Shown here: piece after piece, positions 63,470 through 64,000 of the stretch
Layout of the letters: each line of letters opens with the position of its first letter
How positions within the stretch are numbered: position 1 is the stretch's first letter
Assembly (NCBI GenBank): GCA_934748015.1
Contig: CAKVHF010000004.1
Span: forward strand, 62,001-126,000
DNA from: an uncultured Clostridia bacterium
GTDB lineage: Bacteria > Bacillota > Clostridia > Christensenellales > UBA1242
Reading direction: 5' to 3'
DNA length: 64,000 bases
Program-made: the position numbers and the translations under genes
Notes under the pieces: model-generated
What the model was told of the DNA's origin: nothing
Seen by the model: only the letters and a program-made list of their open reading frames with translations
The model's database searches: none

Positions 63470-64000
63470 CTACCTCTTTTGAATTTTGATCTCTTTGATA
63501 TCGCTTACTGGATACTCGCAGTACTTAACATCGTCACCCTTCTCGACCTTGCATGTGCAAGTCTGCTTAAGGATATTGTTGCTGATGACCGAACCTTCAC
63601 CGTCTGGAGTTCTTACCCTTGCTCCACACTTGCAACAATTGCGTCCCAGATCCTCGTATGTATCATTTTCGTACGCAAGGCAACACATCAATCTTCCGCA
63701 TGTACCACTAATTTTGGTTGGGTTTAGGGATAGATTTTGCGTCTTGGCCATCTTGATAGATACTTTGTCAAAATCATTAAGATATTGCTTGCAACAACAC
63801 TCCTTGCCACAAATACCCATACAGCCTATCGACTTAGCCTGATCTCTTATGCCAATCTGTCTTAACTCGATCCTTACCTTCAGTTCGCCTGCCAAGTCCT
63901 TAACTAACTCTCTGAAATCAACTCTTCCTTCGCACACAAAACTGATTATAATCTTGCTTCCGTCCAAAGTATACTCGCAAGACACTGGTTTCATATCAAT
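63470..64000 (-). CDS. ricT: RicT (YaaT/PSP1-domain protein), 5' truncated by window edge
   Basis: The C-terminal 175 residues or so are visible; the frame is open to the window edge and the gene continues beyond it, so the internal Met near 63994 is not the start. KPVSCEYTLDGSKIIISF and FRELVKDLAGELKVRIELRQIG are typical of YaaT. Cys-rich GCMGICGKECCCKQYL and CGRLMCCLAYE supply ligands of the iron-sulfur cluster of the RicA-RicF-RicT complex, which works with RNase Y in RNA maturation and affects development. Confidence 0.93.
   Translation of the reverse strand: MDMKPVSCEYTLDGSKIIISFVCEGRVDFRELVKDLAGELKVRIELRQIGIRDQAKSIGCMGICGKECCCKQYLNDFDKVSIKMAKTQNLSLNPTKISGTCGRLMCCLAYENDTYEDLGRNCCKCGARVRTPDGEGSVISNNILKQTCTCKVEKGDDVKYCEYPVSDIKEIKIQKR

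Overview
The window is 64 kb of an AT-rich, densely coded genome that uses the standard bacterial code, with TGA as a real stop. It looks like an anaerobic Gram-positive (Firmicutes, Clostridia-like) bacterium, probably host- or gut-associated. The evidence is strong AGGAGG ribosome sites, a Firmicutes-type LexA box before dinB, ricT (yaaT), AdhE, rubrerythrin, a DNA polymerase I without proofreading residues, archaeal-type AspRS, a Listeria-Bacteroides-repeat lipoprotein and a BspA-like leucine-rich-repeat protein. No species is assigned. No phage, plasmid, insertion sequence or CRISPR array was recognised.

Layout. 0-7.4 kb, minus strand: adhE with a small-molecule kinase, a three-gene operon (flavoprotein, PH-like membrane protein, zinc-ribbon protein), a Nudix hydrolase, a DIP1984-family protein and a small membrane protein. 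7.5-8.6 kb: no protein genes; tRNA-Leu followed on its 3' side by two long hairpin-rich direct repeats, one carrying a copy of the tRNA tail. 8.7-11.7 kb: GNAT-ASCH fusion, an unknown protein with a hydrolase-like elbow, and a Fic protein. 12-17.9 kb: OYE/FadH-like flavoenzyme, radical SAM protein, membrane protein, epimerase, methyltransferase-like protein. 17.9-18.4 kb: tRNA-Met and tRNA-Glu, then another hairpin array containing a copy of the tRNA-Glu tail. 18.4-24.4 kb: glycosyltransferase, serS, ppa, an SDR behind a three-armed structured leader, aspS. 24.6-29.9 kb: a giant surface lipoprotein. 30.2-34.7 kb: a low-GC accessory block with an anchored protease, a toxin-like secreted protein and immunity-like small proteins, one broken. 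34.8-42.8 kb: SOS-controlled dinB, a 33-bp tandem hairpin repeat, polA and a heterodimeric ABC exporter. 43-54.8 kb: rubrerythrin, galU, two peptidase-like proteins, uppP, an XRE regulator, a SLOG-like protein, ychF with a cysteine-rich metallothionein-like protein, and a PIG-L deacetylase. 55.4-56.9 kb: rpsF-ssb-rpsR. 57-60 kb: unknown protein and BspA-like protein. 60-64 kb: an rRNA m5C methyltransferase and the ricT-trmN6-like-rsmI cluster, with a family of covarying hairpins at the 3' ends of two of these genes.

The most unusual content is non-coding. Hairpin-rich elements occur downstream of tRNA-Leu and tRNA-Glu. Both include copies of the tRNA 3' end in direct and inverted orientation, and both share an identical 31-nt module. 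Related-looking but distinct structured DNA lies before the SDR gene, after dinB and around the rRNA methyltransferase genes. These are the best candidates for an undescribed repeat or structured-RNA system. All functional calls are from reading motifs; no database search was possible.
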